From CAZDSS01 sp964508185 (GTDB taxonomy: Bacteria; Pseudomonadota; Alphaproteobacteria; Sphingomonadales; Govanellaceae): a DNA stretch of 13,287 nt. The notes beneath the pieces were generated by a model. It searched no databases, was not told the origin of the DNA, and saw nothing but the letters and a program-made list of their open reading frames with translations. The stretch is from the NCBI GenBank assembly GCA_964508185.1, contig CAZDSS010000070.1:1-13287 (forward strand), given 5' to 3'. Shown here piece by piece: positions 1 to 6,545 of the stretch. The translations under genes and the position numbers were made by a program. Within the stretch, counting starts at the first letter, position 1, and every line of letters starts with the position of its first letter.

Positions 1-378
1 CGCATGGCCCTGCCGCCCTGCCACTGCCTGTTCCAGTTCTATGTGGCGGACGGCCGCCTGAGCTGCCAGCTCTACCAGCGGAGCGCCGACATCTTCCTCG
101 GCGTCCCCTTCAATATCGCGTCCTACGCCCTGCTCACCCTCATGATCGCGCAGGTGACGGGGCTGAAGCCCGGCGAATTCGTCCACACCCTCGGGGACGC
201 GCATCTCTATCTCAATCATCTGGAGCAGGCCGAGCTGCAGCTCACGCGGAAGCCCTATCCCCTGCCCGTGATGCGCCTCAATCCCGAGGTCACAGACCTT
301 TTCGCCTTCCGCTACGAGGATTTCACCCTCGAAGGCTATCGCTTCCATCCCCATATCCCCGCCCAGGTGGCGGTCTGA
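1..378 (+). CDS. thyA: Thymidylate synthase, C-terminal part (5' end outside window)
   Basis: ThyA makes dTMP from dUMP using methylene-tetrahydrofolate, which it turns into dihydrofolate, in the cytoplasm. The visible 125 codons match the C-terminal half of the E. coli enzyme. The active-site Cys is in MALPPCH (codon 19-21), followed by the phosphate-binding QRS and an FNIASYALL stretch containing the conserved Asn. The DAHLY motif carries the nucleotide-contacting His and Tyr. From the catalytic Cys to the end there are 119 residues, the same as in E. coli ThyA, so the full protein is probably about 264 residues. The frame is open to the left edge, so the start is missing. It stops 2 bp before folA, which recycles the dihydrofolate that ThyA produces; the two are surely cotranscribed. 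Confidence 0.97.
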   Translation, partial: RMALPPCHCLFQFYVADGRLSCQLYQRSADIFLGVPFNIASYALLTLMIAQVTGLKPGEFVHTLGDAHLYLNHLEQAELQLTRKPYPLPVMRLNPEVTDLFAFRYEDFTLEGYRFHPHIPAQVAV

Positions 379-380
379 CC

Positions 381-890
381 ATGGCGAAGGTCGCGATCGT
401 CGTCGCCGTGGCGAAGAACGGCGTCATCGGGCGGAACAACCAGCTGCCCTGGCGGCTTCCCGCCGATCTCAAGCATTTCAAGGCGGTGACCTGGGGCAAG
501 CCGGTCATCATGGGCCGCAAGACCTTTCAGTCCATCGGCAAGCCCTTGCCGGGGCGGGACAATATCGTCATCTCCCGGGCGCGGCGCTGGGATGCGGGCG
601 GCGTCACCGTGGTCCCGGACATGGAGGCGGCGCTGGAGGTTGCGCGAAAGGCGGCCGCGGCGCGGGGGGTGGATGAAATCTCGGTGATCGGCGGCGCCCA
701 GATCGACGCGCTGGCGCTGCCCTTCACGGACCGCGTCTATCTCACCGAGATCGACATGACGCCCGAAGGCGACACCTGGTTTCCGGCGTTATCGCCCGAG
801 GAATGGCGCGAGGTGAGCCGGGATTCACACCCGGCCGAGGGCGAATATCCCGCCCACAGCTACGTCCTCTACGAACGCGCTCACGGCTGA
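381..890 (+). CDS. folA: Dihydrofolate reductase
   Basis: FolA reduces dihydrofolate to tetrahydrofolate with NADPH and is the trimethoprim target. The 169-residue length is normal. Motifs in order: the N-terminal strand with NGVIGRNNQLPW (Met20-type loop), LPADLKHF with the catalytic acid Asp29, GKPVIMGRKTFQSIGKPLPGR with the NADPH-binding GR(K/H)T segment and the folate-contacting Arg59, and IGGAQ at the second nucleotide contact. The C-terminal part contains YLTEID, GDTWFP and HSYVLYER. The start is the ATG 2 bp after the thyA stop; its ribosome site would lie inside the thyA end and is weak, so translation may be coupled. One oddity: the position equal to E. coli Tyr100, right after IGGAQI, is Asp109 here. 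The gene converges with the CoA-binding gene with 3 bp between stops and no terminator. Confidence 0.97.
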   Translation: MAKVAIVVAVAKNGVIGRNNQLPWRLPADLKHFKAVTWGKPVIMGRKTFQSIGKPLPGRDNIVISRARRWDAGGVTVVPDMEAALEVARKAAAARGVDEISVIGGAQIDALALPFTDRVYLTEIDMTPEGDTWFPALSPEEWREVSRDSHPAEGEYPAHSYVLYERAHG

Positions 891-893
891 CGG

Positions 894-1331
894 TCAGAGG
901 CCGAGGCGCGGCATCTCGATCGCCGGGCAGCGGTCCATCACCACCTTGATGCCCTGCGCTTCCGCCCTGGCCGCGGCTTCGTCGTCGCGGAGCCCGAGCT
1001 GGGTCCAGATCACGGACGGGCCGATCTCGATCGCCTCGTCGAAGACCTGGGGCAGATCCTCGCGGCGGCGGAACACGTCCACCATGTCGACCTTCTCCGG
1101 AATGTCGGCGAGCCGCGCATAGACCGTCTCGCCATCCAGTTCCTTGCCCGCGAGCCCCGGATTGACCGGGATCACCCGGTATCCCTTGCGCTGCAGGAAG
1201 CGGCGAACGCCGAAGCTCGGGCGAAGCTCGTTGTTGCTCGCCCCCACCATGGCGATCACTTTGACCGACCGCAGGATGTCGGCGATGTATTCGTCGCTGT
1301 AATCGTCATGGTTGACTGCGTTCCGGCTCAT
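894..1331 (-). CDS. CoA-binding domain protein (YccU family)
   Basis: This 145-residue protein is a stand-alone CoA-binding domain of the kind seen in succinyl-CoA synthetase alpha, like E. coli YccU (137 residues). After a short N-terminal helix it shows the Rossmann strand VKVIAMVGAS, then RPSFGV, the second strand with YRVIPVNPG, and VDMVDVFRR. It continues with VIWTQLGL and ends in VVMDRCPAIE, the usual family tail. The family binds CoA in vitro but its cellular role is not settled. It starts 6 bp after the apbC stop, with the ribosome site GAGGG overlapping that stop, so it is the second gene of an apbC operon. No catalytic residues are evident. Family assignment is confident; function is not assigned. 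Confidence 0.93.
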   Translation of the reverse strand: MSRNAVNHDDYSDEYIADILRSVKVIAMVGASNNELRPSFGVRRFLQRKGYRVIPVNPGLAGKELDGETVYARLADIPEKVDMVDVFRRREDLPQVFDEAIEIGPSVIWTQLGLRDDEAAARAEAQGIKVVMDRCPAIEMPRLGL

Positions 1332-1337
1332 GATCCC

Positions 1338-2465
1338 TCACTCGAATTCGATCTTGGGCGTCGCGGCACGGCCGCCCCTTTCAAGGCCGTCCAGCACCTT
1401 GAGCGCGATCGCCCGGTAATGCTCCGCATGCGCCCCCTCGCCCGCGGCGACCGGCCGGCCCGCATCGGAAAGCTCGCGGATTTCGGGCACCAGCGGCACC
1501 TCGCCGAGGAACGGCACGCCATGTTTTTCCGCCGTCTCCCGCGCGCCGCCATGGCCGAAGATGTGGCTCGCCGCGCCGCAGGACGGGCAGATGAAGATGC
1601 TCATGTTCTCGACGATGCCGAGAATGGGCACATTCACCTTGTTGAACATGGTGATGCCCTTGCGCGCGTCAATGAGGGCGATGTCCTGCGGGGTCGAAAC
1701 CACCACCGCGCCCGCAAGGGGCACCCGCTGCGCCATGGTGAGTTGGGCGTCGCCCGTTCCCGGCGGCATGTCCACCACCAGAATGTCGAGGGGGCCCGCA
1801 TCGTCCCAGGCGACGTCGTTCAGAAGCTGCTGCAGCGCGCCCATGACCATGGGCCCGCGCCAGATCATGGCCTGGTCCTCGGACACCATGAAGCCGATGG
1901 ACATGGCGACGATGCCGTGGGCCCGCATGGGGCGGATCTTCTTGTCGTCGCGCAGTTCGGGCTTGCCGTCGAGGCCGAGGAGCTTCGGCACCGATGGGCC
2001 GTAGATGTCGGCGTCCAGCAGCCCCACCCTTTTCCCGAGCTTCGCGAGGCTGATCGCCAGATTGATCGCCGTCGTGGACTTGCCCACCCCGCCCTTGCCC
2101 GAGGCGACGGCGATGATCCGGTCGACCCCGGGAATGCCGAGACGGGTCGTCGCCGGAGCCGGGCGCGGCGCGGCGGCGGGCGCCGGGCGCGCGGCTTCCG
2201 GGCCCCGTTCGGCGGTCAGGACCACGGTCACGTTCTCGACCCCCGGCAGGGCGCGCACCGCCCCTTCGGCAAGGCTCGTGAGCGGCTCATAGCGCTTCGC
2301 CTCCCCCGGGGAAGTGGACGGCGGCAGCTCGATGGCGAAGGCCACATGACGGCCGCGGATCACCAGCCCCTGCACCATGCCGCGGGAGACGATATCCGCG
2401 CCGGATACCGGATCGCGCAGGTCGCGCAAGGCCGCAAGCACGGATTCACGGGTCGGTTCCGTCAT
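1338..2465 (-). CDS. apbC: Iron-sulfur cluster carrier ATPase ApbC/Mrp
   Basis: ApbC (also called Mrp, NBP35 family) is a cytosolic P-loop ATPase that binds a labile 4Fe-4S cluster and passes it to apo-proteins. The 375 residues divide into a MIP18/DUF59-type domain (about 5-85), a Pro/Ala-rich linker (about 88-106) and the MinD/Mrp ATPase domain. The deviant Walker A ASGKGGVGKST is at 121-131, DADIYGPS at 151-158, and VDMPPGTGD (switch/Walker B region) at 231-239. The cluster-binding CPSC pair is at 293-296, followed by HIFGHGG. E. coli Mrp is 369 residues. The ATG at 2463-2465 has the site AGGGAG 6 bases upstream. It is the first gene of a leftward pair with the CoA-binding protein and is divergent from hflK. 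Confidence 0.96.
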   Translation of the reverse strand: MTEPTRESVLAALRDLRDPVSGADIVSRGMVQGLVIRGRHVAFAIELPPSTSPGEAKRYEPLTSLAEGAVRALPGVENVTVVLTAERGPEAARPAPAAAPRPAPATTRLGIPGVDRIIAVASGKGGVGKSTTAINLAISLAKLGKRVGLLDADIYGPSVPKLLGLDGKPELRDDKKIRPMRAHGIVAMSIGFMVSEDQAMIWRGPMVMGALQQLLNDVAWDDAGPLDILVVDMPPGTGDAQLTMAQRVPLAGAVVVSTPQDIALIDARKGITMFNKVNVPILGIVENMSIFICPSCGAASHIFGHGGARETAEKHGVPFLGEVPLVPEIRELSDAGRPVAAGEGAHAEHYRAIALKVLDGLERGGRAATPKIEFE

Positions 2466-2541
2466 CTCAAACTCCCTGGAAATGGCCGCGAATGTTGCGC
2501 CTTAAGAACGAATTCGTGAGCGCGATCTGCGCCTCATGTCG

Positions 2542-2570
2542 TTGCACCGCTGTGGCTAGTAGCATATAAC
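2542..2570 (+). promoter_or_regulatory. Sigma-70 type promoter for hflK-hflC operon
   Basis: TTGCAC (2542-2547) and TATAAC (2565-2570) are separated by exactly 17 bases, 5 of 6 matches for the -10 and 4 of 6 for the -35. It lies in the only AT-richer part of the apbC-hflK gap. Transcription would begin near 2577, giving a leader of about 60 bases before the hflK ATG. Confidence 0.65.
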
Positions 2571-2583
2571 GGCCTACAGTCAA
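2556..2583 (-). promoter_or_regulatory. Candidate sigma-70 promoter for apbC
   Basis: Read leftward, TTGACT (2583-2578) is followed after 16 bases by TACTAG (2561-2556), a 4 of 6 match to the -10 consensus. This would start apbC transcription about 80 bases before its ATG. It overlaps the stronger rightward hflK promoter almost completely, so the two would compete for polymerase. The -10 box is mediocre. Confidence 0.4.
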
Positions 2584-2637
2584 TCGTCACTGCCGCGCCG
2601 TAGTGCGCGGATTTCACGGGCAATCGAGGGGTCAATC

Positions 2638-3726
2638 ATGCCATGGCAGAACAATAGCGGCGGCCGCAATCCCTGGGGCCAGGGACCGGGCGGTGGTCGC
2701 GGCGGCAACGAACCGCCCAATATCGAAGATCTGCTGCGGCGCGGCCAGGATCAGTTGCGCGGCGCCTTTCCGGGAGGGTTCGGCAAGCGGGGCCTCCTCA
2801 TCATCGTGGGGCTTGTCATTCTCGCCTGGCTCGCGACCGGGCTCTATACGGTGAAGCCCGACGAACAGGGCGTGGTGCTGCGTTTCGGCCGCTGGGTCGA
2901 GACCACCGGGCCGGGCCTCAACTACCATCTCCCCTTCCCCATCGAGACGGTGCTGACCCCGAAGGTCACGGTCATCAACCGCATCGATGTGGGCTTCGGC
3001 GTTGATTTCGCCGGGCGCGAGCGCCGCAACGTGGATTTCAGCCGCGAACGGCTGATGCTCACCGGCGACGAGAACATCGTCGATATCGAATTTTCCGTGT
3101 TCTGGCGCATCGATGACGCCGGCAAGTACCTGTTCAATGTCCAGGACCAGCCGGAGACGGTGCGCGCCGTCGCCGAAAGCGTCATGCGCGAGATCATCGG
3201 CCAGTCGCCCATCCAGCAGGCCATGACCGAAGGCCGCCAGCGCATCGAGATCGAGGCCCAGAAGCGCATCCAGAACGTGCTGGAAAGCTACGGCGCGGGC
3301 ATCCGCGTGCAGCAGGTGCGCCTGTCGCGCGTCGACCCGCCGGCTTCCGTCATCGACGCCTTCCGCGACGTCCAGGCTGCCCAGGCCGACAAGGAACGGC
3401 TGCAGAACGAGGCCGAGGCCTACCAGAACGACATCATCCCCCGCGCCCGCGGCGAAGCGGCGCGCATGATCCAGGAGGCCGAGGCCTATCGCGAGCAGAT
3501 CGTCGCCCAGGCCAATGGTGAGGCCAAGCGCTTCATGGCCGTGCTCGAAGCCTACCGCACGGCCGAGGACGTGACGCGCCAGCGCCTTTATCTCGAGACC
3601 ATGGAAAGCATTCTGCGCGGCATGAACAAGATCATTCTGGACAAGGAGGCGGGGTCGGGCGTCGTGCCCTATCTCCCCCTGCCCGAGCTTGAGAAGAAGC
3701 GTCAGAGCCAGGGAGCACGCCAATGA
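2638..3726 (+). CDS. hflK: FtsH protease modulator subunit HflK
   Basis: HflK is an inner-membrane SPFH/Band 7 protein. With HflC it forms the large periplasmic complex that surrounds the membrane protease FtsH and limits access of membrane substrates. The 362 residues begin with a cytoplasmic Gly/Asn-rich stretch (MPWQNNSGG, then GGGRGG to about residue 23). One membrane span follows (about 52-70), then the Band 7 domain opening with TVKPDEQGVVLRFGRW. A charged, Ala/Glu-rich helix that should form the coiled coil runs from about 245 to 320. E. coli HflK is 419 residues; the difference lies mostly at the termini. The ATG has GAGGGG 6 bases upstream. The last codons overlap the hflC start as ATGA, indicating coupled translation and equal dosage. 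Confidence 0.96.
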   Translation: MPWQNNSGGRNPWGQGPGGGRGGNEPPNIEDLLRRGQDQLRGAFPGGFGKRGLLIIVGLVILAWLATGLYTVKPDEQGVVLRFGRWVETTGPGLNYHLPFPIETVLTPKVTVINRIDVGFGVDFAGRERRNVDFSRERLMLTGDENIVDIEFSVFWRIDDAGKYLFNVQDQPETVRAVAESVMREIIGQSPIQQAMTEGRQRIEIEAQKRIQNVLESYGAGIRVQQVRLSRVDPPASVIDAFRDVQAAQADKERLQNEAEAYQNDIIPRARGEAARMIQEAEAYREQIVAQANGEAKRFMAVLEAYRTAEDVTRQRLYLETMESILRGMNKIILDKEAGSGVVPYLPLPELEKKRQSQGARQ

Positions 3727-4601
3727 ACAGCCAGCGCCTGACCTTCGCCGCGATCGGGGTCGCGATCCTCGCCCTCGTCGCCTTCAGCTGCATGTTCCAG
3801 GTGCACGAGACCCGGCAGGCGATCGTGCTGCAGTTCGGCAACCCCATCCGCACGGTGACCCAGCCGGGGCTCCACTTCAAGCTGCCCTGGCAGTCGGTGG
3901 TCACCATGGACCAGCGCATCCTGAACCTGGAGCTGCCGCCCCAGGAGCTCATCACCTCCGACCAGAAGCGGGTGATCGTGGACGCCTTCGCGCGCTTCGA
4001 GATCACCGATCCCCTGATGGTCTATCAGACCGTGTTCGACGAGCGCGGCGCCGCCAACCGGCTTGAGACGGTGGTGAATTCGGTGATCCGCAGCGTTCTC
4101 GGCAGCGCCGCGTTCAACACCATGCTGAGCCAGGAGCGCAGCCGCCTGATGCAGAACATCCGCCAGTCCGTGAACGAGGAAGCGCGGCTTTTCGGCATCA
4201 ATATCGTGGACGTGCGCATCAAGCGCGCGGATCTGCCCGAAGCCAACAGCGAGGCGATCTTCAAGCGCATGCGCACCGAGCGCGAGCGCGAGGCCCGGGA
4301 AGCCCGCGCCAAGGGCGCGGAACTCGCCCAGCGCATCCGCAGCCGCGCCGACCGCGAGCGCACGGTCCTGATCGCCGAGGCCCAGCGCGAGGCCGAGATC
4401 ATCCGCGGCGAGGGCGACGCCCAGTCCGTGAAGATCTTCGCCGAAGCCATCGGGCGGGATGCGGACTTCTACAACTTCTACCGGTCCATGCAGGCCTATC
4501 GCGAAAGCCTGAAGCCGGAAGACACCACGCTCATCCTGTCGCCGGACAGCGAGTTCTTCCGCTTCTTCGACAGTCTGCAGGGCGTGACGGGCCGCAAATG
4601 A
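3723..4601 (+). CDS. hflC: FtsH protease modulator subunit HflC
   Basis: HflC is the partner of HflK in the FtsH-regulating membrane complex. The 292-residue protein has a single N-terminal membrane anchor (about 7-24). A Band 7 domain follows (VHETRQAIVLQFGNPI, then GLHFKLPW), with the typical RIKRADLPEANSEAIFKRM segment at 166-183. A long Arg/Glu/Ala coiled-coil helix spans about 183-245, and the tail LSPDSEFFRFF is typical of the family. E. coli HflC is 334 residues. The ATG overlaps the hflK stop (ATGA) and has AGGGAG 7 bases upstream. Its own stop overlaps the next ATG in the same way, so all three genes of the operon are translationally linked. Confidence 0.96.
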   Translation: MNSQRLTFAAIGVAILALVAFSCMFQVHETRQAIVLQFGNPIRTVTQPGLHFKLPWQSVVTMDQRILNLELPPQELITSDQKRVIVDAFARFEITDPLMVYQTVFDERGAANRLETVVNSVIRSVLGSAAFNTMLSQERSRLMQNIRQSVNEEARLFGINIVDVRIKRADLPEANSEAIFKRMRTEREREAREARAKGAELAQRIRSRADRERTVLIAEAQREAEIIRGEGDAQSVKIFAEAIGRDADFYNFYRSMQAYRESLKPEDTTLILSPDSEFFRFFDSLQGVTGRK

Positions 4602-4783
4602 CCGAACTCGGGATCGCCCTCGGCATCGCATTGATGCTCGAGGGCATTCTTTACGCGCTTTTTCCCGTCGCCATGCGGCGATATATGTCTTACGCTCTAC
4701 AACTCGCGCCCGCGGCTTTTCGCCGGGCCGGACTGGCGGCGGCCTTCATCGGCTTTGCCATCGTCTGGTTGCTCAAGAGCTGA
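4598..4783 (+). CDS. Small membrane protein, DUF2065 (YjeT-like)
   Basis: This is a 61-residue, strongly hydrophobic protein. One membrane helix covers about residues 4-23 and another about 43-59, joined by a basic loop containing MRRYM and FRRAG. By the positive-inside rule the loop should be cytoplasmic, with both ends in the periplasm. The pattern (EGILYALFP, then RRAGLAAAFIG) fits DUF2065, whose E. coli member YjeT also lies directly after hflC. The function of the family is not known to me. Its ATG overlaps the hflC stop (ATGA), and it is the last gene before the operon terminator. Conserved coupling to hflKC suggests a role with the HflKC-FtsH complex, but that is inference. Confidence 0.9.
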   Translation: MTELGIALGIALMLEGILYALFPVAMRRYMSYALQLAPAAFRRAGLAAAFIGFAIVWLLKS

Positions 4784-4802
4784 CCGGGCGAGAACCGGAT
4801 CT

Positions 4803-4835
4803 TCGGCCCCGCAATCCGGGGCCGAACTTATTTTG
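4803..4835 (+). terminator. Intrinsic terminator of hflK-hflC-DUF2065
   Basis: A perfect 10-bp stem is formed by TTCGGCCCCG (4803-4812) and CGGGGCCGAA (4818-4827) around a 5-base loop, followed by CTTATTTT. It begins 20 bases after the DUF2065 stop. The right arm also contributes the first bases of the putative degP -35 box. Confidence 0.88.
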
Positions 4836-4851
4836 GTCATGTTTTTCAAAG
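4825..4851 (+). promoter_or_regulatory. Candidate sigma-E-like promoter for degP
   Basis: GAACTT (4825-4830), 16 bases, then TCAAA (4847-4851) matches the E. coli sigma-E pattern (GAACTT, about 16 bases, TC-AA), and degP is a classic sigma-E target in E. coli. Transcription would start near 4858, about 50 bases before the GTG. The -35 overlaps the upstream terminator. A local AT-rich patch makes chance matches easier, and alphaproteobacterial envelope sigma factors may use other sites. Confidence 0.4.
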
Positions 4852-4895
4852 AATTTTATCCTCATCCCTGTGGGTGGGACCCAAGTCAGAGATCT

Positions 4896-4902
4896 GAAGG
4901 AG
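4896..4902 (+). promoter_or_regulatory. Ribosome binding site that sets the degP start
   Basis: GAAGGAG is a near-perfect anti-16S match 6 bases before GTG 4909-4911. The in-frame GTG at 4870 and ATG at 4945 have nothing comparable. TCAG (4886-4889) can pair with CTGA (4894-4897), so the first two bases of the site may be in a small stem. Confidence 0.75.
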
Positions 4903-4908
4903 TGGCCA

Positions 4909-6451
4909 GTGCATCTGATTTCGCCCCTGAGCCAGACTGTTGAAATGCCCGACACCGCCCGCCGCGGCCGTTCCTGGACGGCCCGCGCCATGGCGTTCCT
5001 CTGCGGCGCCGTGGTCGCCGTCTCCGGCCTGATCGGCGCCAGCGACCGGGCCGCCGCGCAGGTTCCCGGCAGCTTCGCGGACCTTGCCGAATCCGTCCTT
5101 CCCGGCGTCGTCAACATCACCGTCACCAAGACGGTGGAGGCGCCGGCGGGGATCGAGGACTTCCTGCGCCGCTTCGACCCGCGGCGCGGCGAGAACGGCA
5201 ACGGCACGCCCACGCCGCCCAAGCGCCGGGCGACGGGGGGCGGCACCGGCTTCATCATCGAAAGCGACGGCATCATCATCACCAACAACCACGTGATCGA
5301 GGAAGCCGACGACATCACCGTGAAGCTGCAGAGCGGCGAGGAATTCAAGGCCGAGCTGCTGGGCAAGGACCCGCCAACCGACCTCGCGGTGCTGCGCATC
5401 NNNNNNNNNNTCGGGCGGCAAGTCGCGGGTGTGGCCGCTCCGGGTGCTGCGCATCAAGACCGACCGCAAGCTTCCGACGCTCCGCTGGGGCAATTCGGAC
5501 GAGGCGCGGATCGGCGACTGGGTGCTGACCATCGGCAGCCCCTTCGGCCTCGGCGGCTCGGTGACGGCGGGGATCCTGTCGGCGCGCAACCGCGACATCA
5601 ACACCGGCCTCTATGACGATTTCCTCCAGACCGATGCGCCCATCAATCCGGGCAATTCGGGTGGCCCCATGATCAACATGAAGGGCGAGGTGATCGGCAT
5701 CAACACGGCGATCTTCTCGCCGTCCGGCGGCAATGCGGGCGTCGGCTTCGCCATTCCGTCCAATCTCGCCCAGTCGGTGATCGCCCAGCTCCGCAAGCAG
5801 GGCAAGGTGCAGCGCGGCTGGCTCGGCGTGAGCTTCCAGCCCATCACCCGCGAACTGGCCGACAGCCTCGGCCTCGAGAAGGTGGAAGGCGTGCTGGTGG
5901 CGAGCGTGGTCGCCGGCGGCCCCGCGGAGAAGGGCGGCATCCAGTCGGGCGACATCATCCTCGACTATGACGGCCAGCGCATCACGCCGTCCAACCGCCT
6001 GCCGGGGCTCGTGGCCAACACCCCCATCGGCAAGACGGTGAAGGTGGTGGTGCTGCGCAAGAACAAGCGCCAGACCCTGAACGTCAAGATCGCCGAGCGG
6101 GATGAATCCCAGGTGGAGGCGTCCTTCGGCCCCGACGGCACACCCGGCGGCGGCGAGGTGACCATCCTCGGCCTCACCCTCGGCGAGCTCACCCCCGACG
6201 TCCGCGGCAGCCTCGGCATCGCCGAGGACATCCAGGGCGCCGTGGTGCTGTTCGTCGAACAGGGCAGCGCCGCCCAGTCCCAGGGCCTGCGGCGCGGCGA
6301 CGTGATCGTGGCGGTGTCCCTCGAGGACGTGAAGAGCCCGGCCGAGGTCGCCAAGCGGGTGGAGGAAGTGCGCAAGAGCAAGCGGCCCTCTGTCCTGCTG
6401 CGCGTCTATCGCGGCGGCGAGTTCAGCCATATCACCGTGCCGTTCGAATGA
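4909..6451 (+). CDS. degP: DegP/HtrA (Do) family periplasmic serine protease, interrupted by assembly gap
   Basis: This is an exported, ATP-independent protease/chaperone that degrades misfolded envelope proteins. From GTG 4909 the N-terminus is a Sec signal peptide: a basic n-region with ARRGRSW, a hydrophobic core (about 28-43) and a probable AAA/Q cut near residue 50. The trypsin-like domain holds His128 (TNNHVI), Asp158 (TDLAVL) and Ser232 (GNSGG), numbered after removal of the faulty segment. Two PDZ domains follow, the first opening RGWLGVSFQPI and the second VTILGLTLGEL. Ten Ns at 5401-5410 and the next 45 bases shift the frame. Deleting 5401-5455 joins VLRI to KTDRKLP and gives 495 residues, with triad spacings of 30 and 74 against 30 and 75 in E. 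coli DegP. So the gene is very probably intact in the organism. It stands alone between two terminators. Confidence 0.93.
5388..5455 (+). repeat. Imperfect direct repeat flanking the N gap
   Basis: GGTGCTGCGCATC occurs at 5388-5400 just before the gap and again at 5443-5455. In wider comparison, the 45 bases before the gap (5356-5400) and the 45 after it (5411-5455) agree at 25 positions in the same codon register. They include a shared GGCAAG and the exact 13-base end. This fits an unmerged overlap between two contigs with a poor-quality tip rather than a real duplication. Confidence 0.8.
5401..5410. other. Assembly gap (10 N) inside degP
   Basis: Ten unknown bases, a typical placeholder for two contigs joined without a known gap size. 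The reading frame changes across it. See the flanking imperfect duplication. Confidence 0.98.
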
Positions 6452-6459
6452 CGGCTGCA

Positions 6460-6487
6460 GGGGCCCGGGGATCGCTCCCCCGGCCCC
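6460..6487 (+). other. GC-rich hairpin after degP
   Basis: GGGGCC-C-GGGGA (6460-6471) pairs with TCCCC-C-GGCCCC (6476-6487): 11 base pairs with one C-C mismatch and a TCGC loop, 9 bases after the degP stop. It lacks a T run, so it may be an mRNA 3'-end stabiliser or an accessory to the next terminator. Confidence 0.6.
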
Positions 6488-6503
6488 GACGGCAAGCAGG
6501 ACA

Positions 6504-6540
6504 AAAGGCGCGGGACCTCGGTCCACGCGCCTTTCTCTTT
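6504..6540. terminator. Bidirectional intrinsic terminator between degP and nhaA
   Basis: AAAGGCGCG (6504-6512) pairs with CGCGCCTTT (6526-6534). Inside it GGAC and GTCC extend the stem, with one bulged A. Rightward it ends in CTTTCTCTTT. Leftward it ends in CCTTTTGTCC, so it can stop both convergent units: degP from the left and nhaA, whose stop is only a few bases away, from the right. Confidence 0.82.
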
Positions 6541-6545
6541 GGGCT

